From Synergistaceae bacterium UBA5827 (GTDB lineage Bacteria; Synergistota; Synergistia; Synergistales; 79-D21), in the NCBI GenBank assembly GCA_002432945.1, contig DJHE01000021.1, forward strand, positions 20,538 to 49,316: a DNA stretch of 28,779 bases, given 5' to 3'. Positions 7,168 to 16,316 of this stretch are shown here, piece after piece. Numbering within the stretch: position 1 is the stretch's first letter; each line of letters starts with the position of its first letter. The notes under the pieces are model-generated. The model ran no database searches, was not told where the DNA came from, and worked only from the letters and a program-made list of their open reading frames with translations. The position numbers and the translations under genes are program-made.

Positions 7168-8826
7168 TTGCTTAGACTTTTTAAAAATGTCTGGACCTGG
7201 CTTTTTCTTGCACTTGCCGTACTTGCCCTAAGGCTGGTCCTTATCCAGGTCTGGCCGGACCCGCGGACGGTCAGCCAGGCGAGCAGCCAGTATTGGACCC
7301 AAATCTCCATCAGCACAAGCCGGGGTATCATCCGGGATAGCCACGGAGCTGCCCTGGCCATGTCCATTCCTGCAACCAGCCTTTTCATCGACCCCCAATA
7401 CTGGGATCCCGCCAAAGCTACCGAATTGAAGGCCTTTTTGAAAAACATTGTTTCGGATGAGGACCTCGAGAAGTTCTCAAAACCCATGAAAGGGCGCTTT
7501 GCCTGGGTAGCGAGAAAAGTTTCGCCGGAACTTGCGGCTCGTCTCCTCTCGAAGAAAATCGCAGGACTTTACGCCATCAAGGAAAGAAAAAGGGTTTACC
7601 CCCAGGGAGCACTGCTTGCTCACGTACTAGGGTTTTGCGATATAGACGACGAGGGACTGGCAGGCCTTGAACAATCTTGGCAGGACATACTCTATTCCCC
7701 TCCACAGGCCAAAATTCTGGCGAGGGATGCGGCGGGGCAGGGTATAGACCTCATGTCCCTCCAAAGGGCACCAAAAGCCATGGGGCCCGGGGAGTTGGTA
7801 CTCACGATCGATCCTGTTCTCCAGATGGTTGTCGAAAAGCGTCTGAAGGAGGCGACGGACGAGTACAAACCCAAGTGGGCTGCTGCAGTTTGTCTTGATC
7901 CGAGGGACGGTGCTGTTCTGGCTTCGGCTTCCTGGCCAACTTTTGACCCGAACCAGAGAAAAACGCTGAAAGATCCCGCAACAAGGGTAAACAACGTGAT
8001 TGGAAGGGTTTATGAACCAGGTTCAACCCTGAAGCCAGTCATCATGTCGATAGCCATGGAGCAAGGACTCGTGCGGGAAAACGAGGTTTTTCACTGCGCT
8101 GGGCGGGTCAGGATTGCGGACGGTGTCGTTACCGACATCAAGGCACATGGGAGCCAGGTATTGCCCGATCTCATCGTGAACAGCTGCAATGTGGGCATGG
8201 CCCAGATAGGCATCCGGTTCAAGCCACGGTTTGCCTACGACAACCTGAGGCAATGGGGTTTTTCCTCCTTGAGCGGGATCGAGCTTCCTGCCGAAGAAGT
8301 GGGCTTGGTCAGTACTCCCGAACAGTGGAGGGGGGTTGTTCCCGCCAACATCGCGATCGGCCAGGGAATTGGCATGACTCCGCTGCAGCTGGTGACAGCT
8401 CTTTCGGCGGTTGTAAACGGAGGGTTTTGTGTCAGGCCTTATATCGTCAAGGAAGCCCGGGATGGGCAGGGAAAAGTTGTCTACTGCGGCAAGGCATTCG
8501 TGAAAAACGTTGTCATTTCCAAGAAGACGAGCGATTGGGTTCGAACTGTGATGCGTCGGGTCGTGACCAGCGGCACGGGTAAGGCGGCTAATTCTCCCAA
8601 AGTGGCTGTTGGTGGAAAGACGGGGACCGCACAGGTTGCTGAACACGGGAAATACGTCAGGGGACGTTTTGTGGCCTCTTTTGCAGGTTTCTGGCCCGTT
8701 GAGAACCCTGATCACATCATGCTGATCGTTCTTGGCGAGCCCTCCCAGAAGGGGCATCTGGGAGGTGCCATCGCGGCACCGGCTTTCAGGGCAATTCTGG
8801 AAGATTTTCTTCTTCTCTCCCGATAG
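7168..8826 (+). CDS. ftsI: Class B penicillin-binding protein (FtsI/PBP2-3 type transpeptidase)
   Basis: Septal peptidoglycan transpeptidase of 552 residues, anchored by an N-terminal helix (WTWLFLALAVLALRLVLIQVW, about residues 9-29). The PBP dimerisation domain starts with the typical STSRGIIRDSHGAALA. The transpeptidase domain has all three active-site motifs: S286-T-L-K289 in EPGSTLKP, S339-C-N341, and K484-T-G486 in GGKTGTAQV. There are no PASTA repeats, so it is FtsI-like rather than a Gram-positive PBP with PASTA domains. The start is TTG 7168, chosen because it leaves a short cytoplasmic tail before the membrane helix; the ribosome site (GGCGGGATAGG) is imperfect. Position between ftsL and murE fits ftsI. 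Confidence 0.95.
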   Translation: MLRLFKNVWTWLFLALAVLALRLVLIQVWPDPRTVSQASSQYWTQISISTSRGIIRDSHGAALAMSIPATSLFIDPQYWDPAKATELKAFLKNIVSDEDLEKFSKPMKGRFAWVARKVSPELAARLLSKKIAGLYAIKERKRVYPQGALLAHVLGFCDIDDEGLAGLEQSWQDILYSPPQAKILARDAAGQGIDLMSLQRAPKAMGPGELVLTIDPVLQMVVEKRLKEATDEYKPKWAAAVCLDPRDGAVLASASWPTFDPNQRKTLKDPATRVNNVIGRVYEPGSTLKPVIMSIAMEQGLVRENEVFHCAGRVRIADGVVTDIKAHGSQVLPDLIVNSCNVGMAQIGIRFKPRFAYDNLRQWGFSSLSGIELPAEEVGLVSTPEQWRGVVPANIAIGQGIGMTPLQLVTALSAVVNGGFCVRPYIVKEARDGQGKVVYCGKAFVKNVVISKKTSDWVRTVMRRVVTSGTGKAANSPKVAVGGKTGTAQVAEHGKYVRGRFVASFAGFWPVENPDHIMLIVLGEPSQKGHLGGAIAAPAFRAILEDFLLLSR

Positions 8827-8854
8827 GGCGAGCAAATTGGAAGGGAGCGGGCAA

Positions 8855-10372
8855 ATGAGGTTTGATGAGGGTGTGGCCTACCTGGATGAAAAAGGGTTGC
8901 TCTGCTCTGCCACGTGGGGCAGGCAGGACCCTTGTGCTGCATTGGACATCAAGAGGATTACCCATCACACCTCGAAAGTGACCGAAGGGTCACTTTTCTG
9001 CTGCCTGCCAGGGGCGAGACACGATGGTCACGACTTCGCGGGGGAGGCGTTAAAAAAGGGAGCGGTTGCCCTGCTCTGCGAAAGGCCGCTCGACATTGAA
9101 CTCCCGCAAATACTCGTAAATGACGCGCGACAAGCCATGGCTCCTCTTGCCGCGTTTATTTGCGGTTTTCCCGCAGACACGTTGAAAATGATCGCTCTCA
9201 CGGGGACAAACGGAAAGAGTACGACGACCTATCTTGTTCGTTCCGTTCTTGAGTCCGCCGGACTTCCGGCAGGTCTTCTCGGAACAATCGTCTATCACGA
9301 TGGAAAAAATGAAACTCTTGCCGACCGGACAACCCCCGAGAGCGATGAAATCCAGGAGTGGCTTTCGAGGATGGTGAAGAACGGGTGCAAGGCCTGCGTC
9401 ATGGAGGCTTCTTCCCATGGCCTCGAACAGGGGCGCCTCTGGGGTTGCCGTTTCGACGCCGCCGGTTTCACGAACCTCACGCCCGAACACCTCGATTACC
9501 ACGGAGAGATGGAAACTTATTTCCAGGCGAAGAGGAGACTCTTTTCCGAGTTTACGAGAGGGAAGTGGGTGGGGGCAGCAAATGCGGATGACCCCTTCGG
9601 GCGGCGCATCATCGCAGAATTCAGCCCAAACGTCATCCCGTACGGATTGATCGCAGGAGATCCCGAAAGTGTCCGTGCAAACCTCGTCTCGATGAACTTG
9701 CAGGGGATTCGGCTTGAGATCCTGTTCCCGGGCGGAGTTTCCGCTAGAGTCCTGGAAATCCCCCTGACCGGGCGCTACAACATCTACAATATCCTTTCTT
9801 CGGCAACTCTTGCCTGGGGGATGGGAATTGGGGAGGAAGCAATCGGCGGGGGGCTGGAAAAAGTTCCCCAAGTGCCGGGTCGCCTGGAACGATATCTTTT
9901 CGAAAATGGAGTCTGCTGTATTATCGATTATGCGCACAGTCCGGATGCCCTCCGTAATGTCCTGAAAACCCTGGGGGAACTCGCGAAAGGAAAGATCTGG
10001 TCAGTTTTTGGAATGGGCGGGGATCGGTATGCGCCCAACCGGCCCCTTATGGGAGAGGTTGCTTCGGAGCTTGCTGACGAACTTGTCATAACGATGGATA
10101 ACCCGCGAAGCGAAGACCCGGCCTCGATAGCCAACCAGATAGGAGAAGGCATCCAGGGAGGCAAGCGCCTCGCAAACCACAGGATCATCCTCGATCGCCC
10201 CGAGGCGATCCATTATGCCCTGGACCGCGCAAAAGCGGGAGATATTGTCCTGGTCTCGGGGAAGGGACCGGAACCGTACATCATCATAGGGGAGGAGACC
10301 CTGCCCTATAGTGACAAAGAAACGGTGAAGAACTGGGCGGATGCCCGGGGAATGGAGTGGCCAGGTGCGTAG
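8855..10372 (+). CDS. murE: UDP-MurNAc-tripeptide ligase MurE (meso-DAP type)
   Basis: MurE, 505 residues, adds the third residue of the stem peptide to UDP-MurNAc-L-Ala-D-Glu in the cytoplasm. The ATP loop GTNGKST is at residues 117-123. The central Mur ligase segment (NLTPEHLDYHGEMETYFQAKRRLF) carries the conserved HLDYHG motif. D415-N-P-R418 is the motif that distinguishes meso-diaminopimelate-adding enzymes from lysine-adding ones (known from E. coli MurE), so the cell wall is predicted to contain meso-DAP. The start ATG 8855 has AAGGGAG 8 nt upstream; an upstream in-frame ATG at 8732 lies deep in ftsI and is rejected. The 3' end overlaps the murF start. Confidence 0.97.
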   Translation: MRFDEGVAYLDEKGLLCSATWGRQDPCAALDIKRITHHTSKVTEGSLFCCLPGARHDGHDFAGEALKKGAVALLCERPLDIELPQILVNDARQAMAPLAAFICGFPADTLKMIALTGTNGKSTTTYLVRSVLESAGLPAGLLGTIVYHDGKNETLADRTTPESDEIQEWLSRMVKNGCKACVMEASSHGLEQGRLWGCRFDAAGFTNLTPEHLDYHGEMETYFQAKRRLFSEFTRGKWVGAANADDPFGRRIIAEFSPNVIPYGLIAGDPESVRANLVSMNLQGIRLEILFPGGVSARVLEIPLTGRYNIYNILSSATLAWGMGIGEEAIGGGLEKVPQVPGRLERYLFENGVCCIIDYAHSPDALRNVLKTLGELAKGKIWSVFGMGGDRYAPNRPLMGEVASELADELVITMDNPRSEDPASIANQIGEGIQGGKRLANHRIILDRPEAIHYALDRAKAGDIVLVSGKGPEPYIIIGEETLPYSDKETVKNWADARGMEWPGA

Positions 10373-11759
10373 GGAAAGGCCGAAGCTGGCCGAATCGGCA
10401 GCCTGGTGCGGGGGGCGCCTCCTGGGACCCGACGGGTATTTGCCCGAACGCCTCTGGACGGACAGCCGGGATGTCCAGCCGGGAGACGGTTTCATTGCCC
10501 TTCCGGGCGAACACGCGGATGGGCACCGTTTCCTGGGGGAGGCCCTGTCCAAGGGGGCTCTCCTTTTGGTTGGAACAGAGCATGGACTTGCTCCATGGAC
10601 AGACACCATAAGGAAGGCCGGGGTCTCCTGTCTCATCGTCGAGGATGCTGAAAAAGCCCTTGTCAGGATCGCGGAAACCTATCTCGGGGAAGTTGCTCCC
10701 CATGATCGTGTTGCTGTGACAGGAAGTGTGGGAAAAACAACGACGCGCGAGCTGATCCGGTCGGCCCTGGAAAACTCGGTCCGTGTGCACGCTGCAAGGA
10801 GAAGCCACAACACGCTCATCGGCTGCGCGCTGACCGTCCTGGGCATGCCACCGGATACGGAGGTTATCGTTTTCGAAATGGGAACAAACCATCCCGGGGA
10901 AATTGCAGGAATTGTTGAGCATTTCCCTCCAACAGTTGCCGTGATTACGGCCGTTGCCCCGGTTCACCTGGAGGGTTTGGGAGACCTTGACGGAGTCCTC
11001 GCTGCCAAGCTTGAGATCATTCCTCGGGAGGGCCTGGACTTGCTCATTTTCAACTCTGACGATGACAGACTTCGCGGAGCCCTGGAACAGGGTGTTTTCC
11101 CAATCCGGATGGCCGGGGTAGGTTTTAGGAAGGGAAGCGCCCTGATCCTCACCGAAGCCAGTGAGAACGCAGAAGGCAACCTCCGGGTGGGGCTTTCCTA
11201 CGGAGGGCAAAGCTGGATCTGCCAATCCGCACTGAAGGGGGCCCATCATGCGAACAATCTCGGTTTTGCGATGATGGTCGGCCTTTCGATGCATATTCCA
11301 CCGGAACGCCTCCTGAGAGGGGTCTCATCGATCTCTCCCCTGAAGGGGCGTGGGAAGTGGATTCGCAATGGCAGGGTACATCTTGTGATCGATGAATCCT
11401 ATAATGCCAACCCCTCTTCCGTTTCCGCGGCTCTCGAAGTTCTAGGGAAACTGCAGGTTCCAGGTCGCCGTTGGGCGGTGCTCGGGGGGATGCGGGAACT
11501 GGGGGAAGCTTCAAAGGACCTGCATCGGTTGATCCTCGCAAAAACAAAATTCCTTGACGGGGTCGTCCTTGTCGGGGAGGAGTGGGAACCCTTCAGAAGC
11601 GAAACTGAGCCAGGCGCGTTTCATCTATGGTGGGCCAAGGATGGTAAGGAAGCAGGCATCCTTCTGGAGCGGGTTGTTGGAACGGAAGACACGGTGCTTG
11701 TGAAAGGGTCCAGGAGCTACGGGCTTGAATCAGTCGTGGAAGGACTTTCCCGGCCATGA
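10365..11759 (+). CDS. murF: UDP-MurNAc-tripeptide D-alanyl-D-alanine ligase MurF
   Basis: MurF (about 464 residues) adds D-Ala-D-Ala to the UDP-MurNAc tripeptide, completing the pentapeptide. The ATP loop GSVGKTTTREL starts at residue 120. The Mur ligase central segments (FEMGTNHPGEIAGI, ITAVAPVHLEGLGDLDGV) and the C-terminal VIDESYNANPSSVSAAL and AVLGGMRELGE motifs are typical of MurF. I chose GTG 10365, which overlaps the murE stop region and has GGAGTGG 5 nt upstream. ATG 10341 in the same frame is possible but has poor spacing to any ribosome site. The stop TGA overlaps the ATG of mraY (ATGA). Confidence 0.95.
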   Translation: MRRERPKLAESAAWCGGRLLGPDGYLPERLWTDSRDVQPGDGFIALPGEHADGHRFLGEALSKGALLLVGTEHGLAPWTDTIRKAGVSCLIVEDAEKALVRIAETYLGEVAPHDRVAVTGSVGKTTTRELIRSALENSVRVHAARRSHNTLIGCALTVLGMPPDTEVIVFEMGTNHPGEIAGIVEHFPPTVAVITAVAPVHLEGLGDLDGVLAAKLEIIPREGLDLLIFNSDDDRLRGALEQGVFPIRMAGVGFRKGSALILTEASENAEGNLRVGLSYGGQSWICQSALKGAHHANNLGFAMMVGLSMHIPPERLLRGVSSISPLKGRGKWIRNGRVHLVIDESYNANPSSVSAALEVLGKLQVPGRRWAVLGGMRELGEASKDLHRLILAKTKFLDGVVLVGEEWEPFRSETEPGAFHLWWAKDGKEAGILLERVVGTEDTVLVKGSRSYGLESVVEGLSRP

Positions 11760-12721
11760 ATACCCTGATGGGAGGGGCATTGAGCTCGCTTGTGGGTTTA
11801 GCAACCATCTTCCTGGAAGAAGGCTGGATTCGCCTGGTCCGAAAGTGGGAAATCAGGCAAGTGGAGAAGACCTACGGTCTTGCCAGTCATGTTGAGAGGA
11901 AGAGCGGGACTCCCACGATGGGAGGAGTTGTCTTCCCCCTGGCCTGTGTCCTGGGACTTGCCGCAACCGGTGGGGTCCGATGGTCTTCTATCCCCGGAAT
12001 CTGGGGATTGCCCTTTGGAGCTTTTGCGGTCGGGTTCACAGACGATTGGCTCAAATTTTCCAGCAAGTCGAGCGAAGGGCTGAAATCCATGGAAAAACTC
12101 GCCCTCCAGGTTGTTGTTTCCCTGCCATGGAGTGCGTACGTCGTTCTGATGGACAGGGTAAACCTTTTGCCGGGGATTTCGTTTCACCCTCTCGTGGCAA
12201 TCCTTGTCCTGACTTTTTTCTCTGTTGGGATGATGAACGCGGTAAACGTGACCGACGGGCTGGATGGCCTTGCAGCCGGGACTTCCGGGATCAGTTTCCT
12301 TGGGCTGGCGCTGTTATTTGGGCCAGGTTCCCCTGAGGCGGTCCAAGCGGCATGCATCGGCCTCGGGTTCTGCACCGGTTTTTTATGGCATAATGCCTAT
12401 CCGGCCAGCGTGTTCATGGGAGACGGGGGGTCACATTTCCTGGGAGGACTGCTTGTGAGCCTGTGTGTCGTCGGTGGCGGGCTGCCTTTCCTGGTTCCCT
12501 TCGGTTTCCTTTTCGGAGTGGAACTGGTGAGTGTCGCGATCCAGATCGTAGCCATACGCGGGTTCAAGTGCAAGGTTTTCAGGATGAGCCCGCTGCATCA
12601 TCACTTTGAGCTTCTGGGCTGGGCGGAAACCCAGGTAGTCGTCCGTTTCTGGCTTGTTCATGCCGGAGGGATGATCGGAACCGGTTTCGCCCTTAAAAGG
12701 GCCTTGGAAGTCTGGGGGTAG
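11756..12721 (+). CDS. mraY: Phospho-N-acetylmuramoyl-pentapeptide transferase MraY
   Basis: MraY (321 residues) transfers phospho-MurNAc-pentapeptide to undecaprenyl phosphate at the inner face of the membrane, forming lipid I. It is very hydrophobic, with about ten transmembrane helices. Signature segments are HVERKSGTPTMGG near residue 43, the catalytic aspartates in VGFTDDWLKFSSKSSEGL, NAVNVTDGLDGLAAG, HNAYPASVFMGDGGSHFLGG, and the HHH-containing MSPLHHHFELLGWAE loop near the C-terminus. Start ATG 11756 overlaps the murF stop, indicating translational coupling. Length is at the short end of the family's 320-360 range. Confidence 0.97.
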   Translation: MNTLMGGALSSLVGLATIFLEEGWIRLVRKWEIRQVEKTYGLASHVERKSGTPTMGGVVFPLACVLGLAATGGVRWSSIPGIWGLPFGAFAVGFTDDWLKFSSKSSEGLKSMEKLALQVVVSLPWSAYVVLMDRVNLLPGISFHPLVAILVLTFFSVGMMNAVNVTDGLDGLAAGTSGISFLGLALLFGPGSPEAVQAACIGLGFCTGFLWHNAYPASVFMGDGGSHFLGGLLVSLCVVGGGLPFLVPFGFLFGVELVSVAIQIVAIRGFKCKVFRMSPLHHHFELLGWAETQVVVRFWLVHAGGMIGTGFALKRALEVWG

Positions 12722-12725
12722 GCGT

Positions 12726-14117
12726 ATGCGAGTTGAGGGATGCCTTGAAGGAATCAAGATCGGAGTCATAGGGGCGGGATTGAGCGGAATCTCGCTGGCA
12801 TCCCTCGCTGCACGAAAGCAAGCCTTCGTTTTTGTTTCCGATTGCGGGACATTCCGCGAGAAAACTGCTGAAGAGCTGGCTTCCCGGGGAATCGGGTTCG
12901 AATTCGGCGGGCATGGAGCCCGTCTCTGGGAATCGGACATGATCGTGCTGAGTTCGGGTATTTCTCCTGCTGCCCTGCCGGTCAGGGAAGCGGAAAGACG
13001 GGGTATCCCCATCGTTGGGGAACTGGATTTCGTGGCCCCTCACCTGAAAGGGAGACTCGTGGGTGTAACGGGGAGCAATGGGAAATCCACAACCACGGAG
13101 CTCGTGGGGCACCTTCTCAAAGGATTGGGGGAGAAAGCGGCTGCGATTGGGAATATCGGTCGTCCCCTCGCGGACTATGCGGACTCGGATCTTGATTTTC
13201 TCGTGATGGAGCTGAGCAGTTTCCAGCTAAACTGGGCAAGCAAGCTTTCCGTAGAAGTTGCGATTGTAACGAACCTTGACCCGGACCACCTTGACTGGCA
13301 CGGATCCTACGAAAAATACGTTGCTGCCAAGGCGAACCTTCTCAGGATGCAGAAGCCCGGCAAATGGGCGATCATCCAGGAACGGGAGCTTGATTTTTTC
13401 AAGGAAATCCCATTGATCCGCCGACTGGCCCTAGGGTGGAATAGCGGCATAACCCGAGCCGATGGCCGGATAGAAATGGGAGATACCGAGGCGACCCTTT
13501 GGCGTCAGGGTATATCCAAGCCGTTGTTCCGTTATGGTAACCTTCCTCTCCTAGGGCGGCACAACCTTGAAAATGCAGCCATGGCAATGGCTGCGATCGA
13601 AGTACTAGGTTTGGACACAGGCCGGGCCGAGCCCCTGCTGGCTTCCTTCCCGGCGCTTCCTCACCGGTGCGAAGCGGTTGCAACGATAGACGGCGTAAAC
13701 TATGTCGATGACTCGAAGGGAACCAATGTTGCCGCCAGTATGACCGCACTAAGGTCTCTTCCCGGCGTAAAGATTGTCATCCTAGGGGGGCAAGGCAAGG
13801 GAGAAGAGTACGCTCCCCTGGCAGAAGCGGTCAAGAAGCATGCACGGATCGCTCTCGTTCTGGGGGCAGAGCGGGAAAAAATCGTAGAAGCCCTTCAAAG
13901 GGAGCAATTTGAGGGGATCATCCCGGTCGGGGATATGGAAGAAGCGGTGGAAAAAGCTCGCCGGGAAGCTCGCCCGGGAGAGACCGTTCTTCTTTCACCG
14001 GCTTGCACAAGCTGGGATGCCTATCCCAACTACAAGGAGCGGGGAAATCATTTCCAGAGTTTGGTCCATGCCATGCTGGGAGGGGAAACCGTTGGGGATT
14101 ACCCGGAACGCACCTGA
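12726..14117 (+). CDS. murD: UDP-MurNAc-L-alanine:D-glutamate ligase MurD
   Basis: MurD (463 residues) adds D-Glu to UDP-MurNAc-L-Ala. The N-terminal Rossmann segment IGVIGAGLSGISLASLAARK binds UDP. The ATP loop GVTGSNGKSTTTEL starts at residue 113, followed by the Mur ligase segments NLDPDHLDWHGSYEKYVAAKANLL and YVDDSKGTNVAAS and the C-terminal LLSPACTSWDAYPNYKERGNHF, all diagnostic for MurD. The ATG at 12726 is 4 nt after mraY; the ribosome site (GGGGGTAGG at the mraY end) is imperfect. The last 26 nt overlap the start of ftsW. Confidence 0.96.
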   Translation: MRVEGCLEGIKIGVIGAGLSGISLASLAARKQAFVFVSDCGTFREKTAEELASRGIGFEFGGHGARLWESDMIVLSSGISPAALPVREAERRGIPIVGELDFVAPHLKGRLVGVTGSNGKSTTTELVGHLLKGLGEKAAAIGNIGRPLADYADSDLDFLVMELSSFQLNWASKLSVEVAIVTNLDPDHLDWHGSYEKYVAAKANLLRMQKPGKWAIIQERELDFFKEIPLIRRLALGWNSGITRADGRIEMGDTEATLWRQGISKPLFRYGNLPLLGRHNLENAAMAMAAIEVLGLDTGRAEPLLASFPALPHRCEAVATIDGVNYVDDSKGTNVAASMTALRSLPGVKIVILGGQGKGEEYAPLAEAVKKHARIALVLGAEREKIVEALQREQFEGIIPVGDMEEAVEKARREARPGETVLLSPACTSWDAYPNYKERGNHFQSLVHAMLGGETVGDYPERT

Positions 14118-15228
14118 TTCCCCCCCAAGGGCCCACCGGGAGCACGGGAGCGCGGATCCCTTGCTTTGGCTGATCCCGCTCCTCCTGAGCGGGATTGGAG
14201 TCATCATGATCAGCTCTTCATCGAGCCCGATTTCCATGGCACGGTTCGGGTCACCTCAGGCCCTGGGAATCAAGCAGGCCGTATGGCTGTTGTTCGGTCT
14301 CCTTGTCATGTTGTTCACCTATTCGGTGCCTATAGAAGCCTGGAGGAAGAAGAGCGGATTTTTCTGGGTGATCGCCGTATTTTTTTGCTTTTTGCCGCTT
14401 TTCCCTGTTACGGGGGTTTCGGCTGGCGGTGCAAGACGTTGGGTCAACCTCGGCATTGTAACGGTCCAGGCGGCGGATATCCTTTTTTTCACCTTTACCC
14501 TTCACGCAAGCAGAAAGCTTTTCGAAAACCGGGGTAAGGAAACACCGGCTGCAAGTTTTTTCAAGGTCTTCATCTTGGGAGCGATATCCGTGATTCCGTT
14601 GCTTCTCCAGCCGGACATGGGGAGTACAATCCTTGTCTTTGTCTTGGCGATGGGCATCTATATCCCGCTTTTCGGTTGGGGATTCCCCCTGGTTTGCGGG
14701 GGAGGGCTGGCGGCTCTGGGTTTCCCGTTCATTTTCACGCACGGCTACCGGCTCCGGCGGTTGAAAGCCTTCCTCGACCCTTGGGAAGAGCCACTTGGGA
14801 GCGGTTTCCAGGCCATCCAGGGCCTCGTGGCCTTTTCCAACGGTGGAATCTGGGGAATGGGTTTGGGGCAGGGACTTCAGAAACTCAAGTACCTGCCGGC
14901 TTCCCACACGGACTTCATCCTGGCTGCGATAGGAGAAGAACTGGGTTTGGCGGGATCTCTTGCGGTTATTGCCCTTTTCGGCTTGTGGTATTTCCGGTTG
15001 CTTGGCCACTACCGCCGCCTGGAGGGTTCCTTCGAGGCTTGCCTGATCTGGGGATTGTGCCTGAACGTTTTTATCCAGATGGCGATCAACATAGGTGGTG
15101 TGACGAAGCTGATTCCGCTGACAGGGATGCCCTTGCCTTTCCTGAGTTACGGAGGGAGTTCCCTGGTCATGATGTGGGCCAGGGTCGGACTCCTCCTGAG
15201 GTTAAGCCGATGCCGACAGCCTGCGTAA
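14092..15228 (+). CDS. ftsW: Septal peptidoglycan glycosyltransferase FtsW
   Basis: FtsW (378 residues), the SEDS-family polymerase that extends glycan strands from lipid II at the septum with FtsI. It has about ten membrane helices, starting with PLLWLIPLLLSGIGVIMISSSSS. SEDS signatures seen are GARRWVNLG, LLQPDMGSTILVF (with the conserved Asp of the family), ASHTDFILAAIGEELGLAGS and PLTGMPLPFLSYGGSSLV near the C-terminus. I chose TTG 14092, with GGGAGGGG at 14078-14085 six bases upstream; the long open frame from 13909 lies inside murD and is not coding. It overlaps murD at the start and murG at the end. Confidence 0.95.
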   Translation: MGITRNAPDSPPRAHREHGSADPLLWLIPLLLSGIGVIMISSSSSPISMARFGSPQALGIKQAVWLLFGLLVMLFTYSVPIEAWRKKSGFFWVIAVFFCFLPLFPVTGVSAGGARRWVNLGIVTVQAADILFFTFTLHASRKLFENRGKETPAASFFKVFILGAISVIPLLLQPDMGSTILVFVLAMGIYIPLFGWGFPLVCGGGLAALGFPFIFTHGYRLRRLKAFLDPWEEPLGSGFQAIQGLVAFSNGGIWGMGLGQGLQKLKYLPASHTDFILAAIGEELGLAGSLAVIALFGLWYFRLLGHYRRLEGSFEACLIWGLCLNVFIQMAINIGGVTKLIPLTGMPLPFLSYGGSSLVMMWARVGLLLRLSRCRQPA

Positions 15229-16316
15229 AGCGTCTCGTCCTTGTGGCGGGGGGGACTGGCGGGCATATCTGCCCCGCGGTGGCGTTCGGCCAATGGTTGG
15301 CCTCCACGGTTGGGAATATTGAAATAACCTATGTCTCGGGAAACCGCCCCCTTGAGCGGGAGATTTACGAGAATGCCGGGCTGGAAGCGGTCATCCTGCC
15401 GTGCGAGGGATCCCCAACGGGAGCGAGCGGGACCGCTTCGTTGACGCGCTGGTTGCAGATTTTCCGGGCAGTGGGAGAAATGGGTCACCTGTTTAGGCAA
15501 AGAAAGCCAGATGCGTGTGTGCTGTTTGGGGGCTATGTTTCTTTCCCGGCTCTGGCAGCTGGACGGTTAGTAGATGTTCCCATCCTGGTTCACGAGCAGA
15601 ACGCCGTTGCGGGACGGGTCACGCGATTGGGAGTGAGATTGGGTGCCAGGCTTTTGTCAGGCTGGAATGAGTGCAGGCCTTTTTCGCAAAGCCAGTTTGC
15701 CCAGGTAGGAACCCCGGTTCGCCTCATGAAGCGTTTGCCTCGCCGGGAAGCTTGGAATAAACTAGGCTTGGGTGAGTTTCCCGGCGGAATAAACTGCCTC
15801 GTCCTCGGTGGATCCTTGGGGAGTCGTTCCCTTATCGATAGGGTCGTTGAGACTTCGAAGTCAGAAAATTTCCGGGAATGGTCCTTTCTTGTCATGGGGA
15901 AGGAATCGGGGGATAATCACCTGTCGGATAGAGTCTGGGGGATACCGCGGCGTTGGGACATGGAAACGCTTTACTCCTTGGCGGATGTTGCCGTTGTAAG
16001 GGGAGGAGCTTCAACCCTGTCAGAACTGCGGGCCTGGGCGATTCCGGCCCTGGTTGTTCCTTGGCCGGAGTCCCGGGACGATCACCAGTCGGTCAACGCG
16101 CAGCTTTTCAGTGATGACGGACATGGGCTTGCCTGGGATGAGGTTCGGGGGAACGCGGCGGAATTTGCGGCCAAGCTGAAGAAACTGGGGTCACCGCGTG
16201 ATGCGGGGGAAACCTTCCCCGCGGATCCGGGAATCGCGGCAGAGCAAATCAATCAGAGCTTTTTAAGGGAAATCCTCAGGACTCTTGAAGGGAGAGACGG
16301 AAGTTGGACGGACTAA
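15210..16316 (+). CDS. murG: UDP-GlcNAc:lipid I N-acetylglucosaminyltransferase MurG
   Basis: MurG (368 residues) is the GT28-family enzyme that converts lipid I to lipid II at the cytoplasmic face of the membrane. The N-terminal glycine loop VLVAGGTGGHICPAVAF is at about residues 10-26. Other family segments are VLFGGYVSFPALAAGR, HEQNAVAGRVTRLG, LVLGGSLGSRSL, ADVAVVRGGASTLSEL and the acceptor-side VVPWPESRDDHQSVNAQLF. The start is ATG 15210, with TGAGG 8 nt upstream and a 19-nt overlap with ftsW; a frame opening at 14676 inside ftsW is only fortuitous. The 3' end overlaps the murC start by 13 nt. Confidence 0.96.
   Translation: MPTACVKRLVLVAGGTGGHICPAVAFGQWLASTVGNIEITYVSGNRPLEREIYENAGLEAVILPCEGSPTGASGTASLTRWLQIFRAVGEMGHLFRQRKPDACVLFGGYVSFPALAAGRLVDVPILVHEQNAVAGRVTRLGVRLGARLLSGWNECRPFSQSQFAQVGTPVRLMKRLPRREAWNKLGLGEFPGGINCLVLGGSLGSRSLIDRVVETSKSENFREWSFLVMGKESGDNHLSDRVWGIPRRWDMETLYSLADVAVVRGGASTLSELRAWAIPALVVPWPESRDDHQSVNAQLFSDDGHGLAWDEVRGNAAEFAAKLKKLGSPRDAGETFPADPGIAAEQINQSFLREILRTLEGRDGSWTD

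Noticed and set aside
14676..15209. Apparent N-terminal extension of murG
   Set aside because: The frame is open inside ftsW only by chance. The ATG at 15210 has a ribosome site and gives the normal MurG N-terminus.
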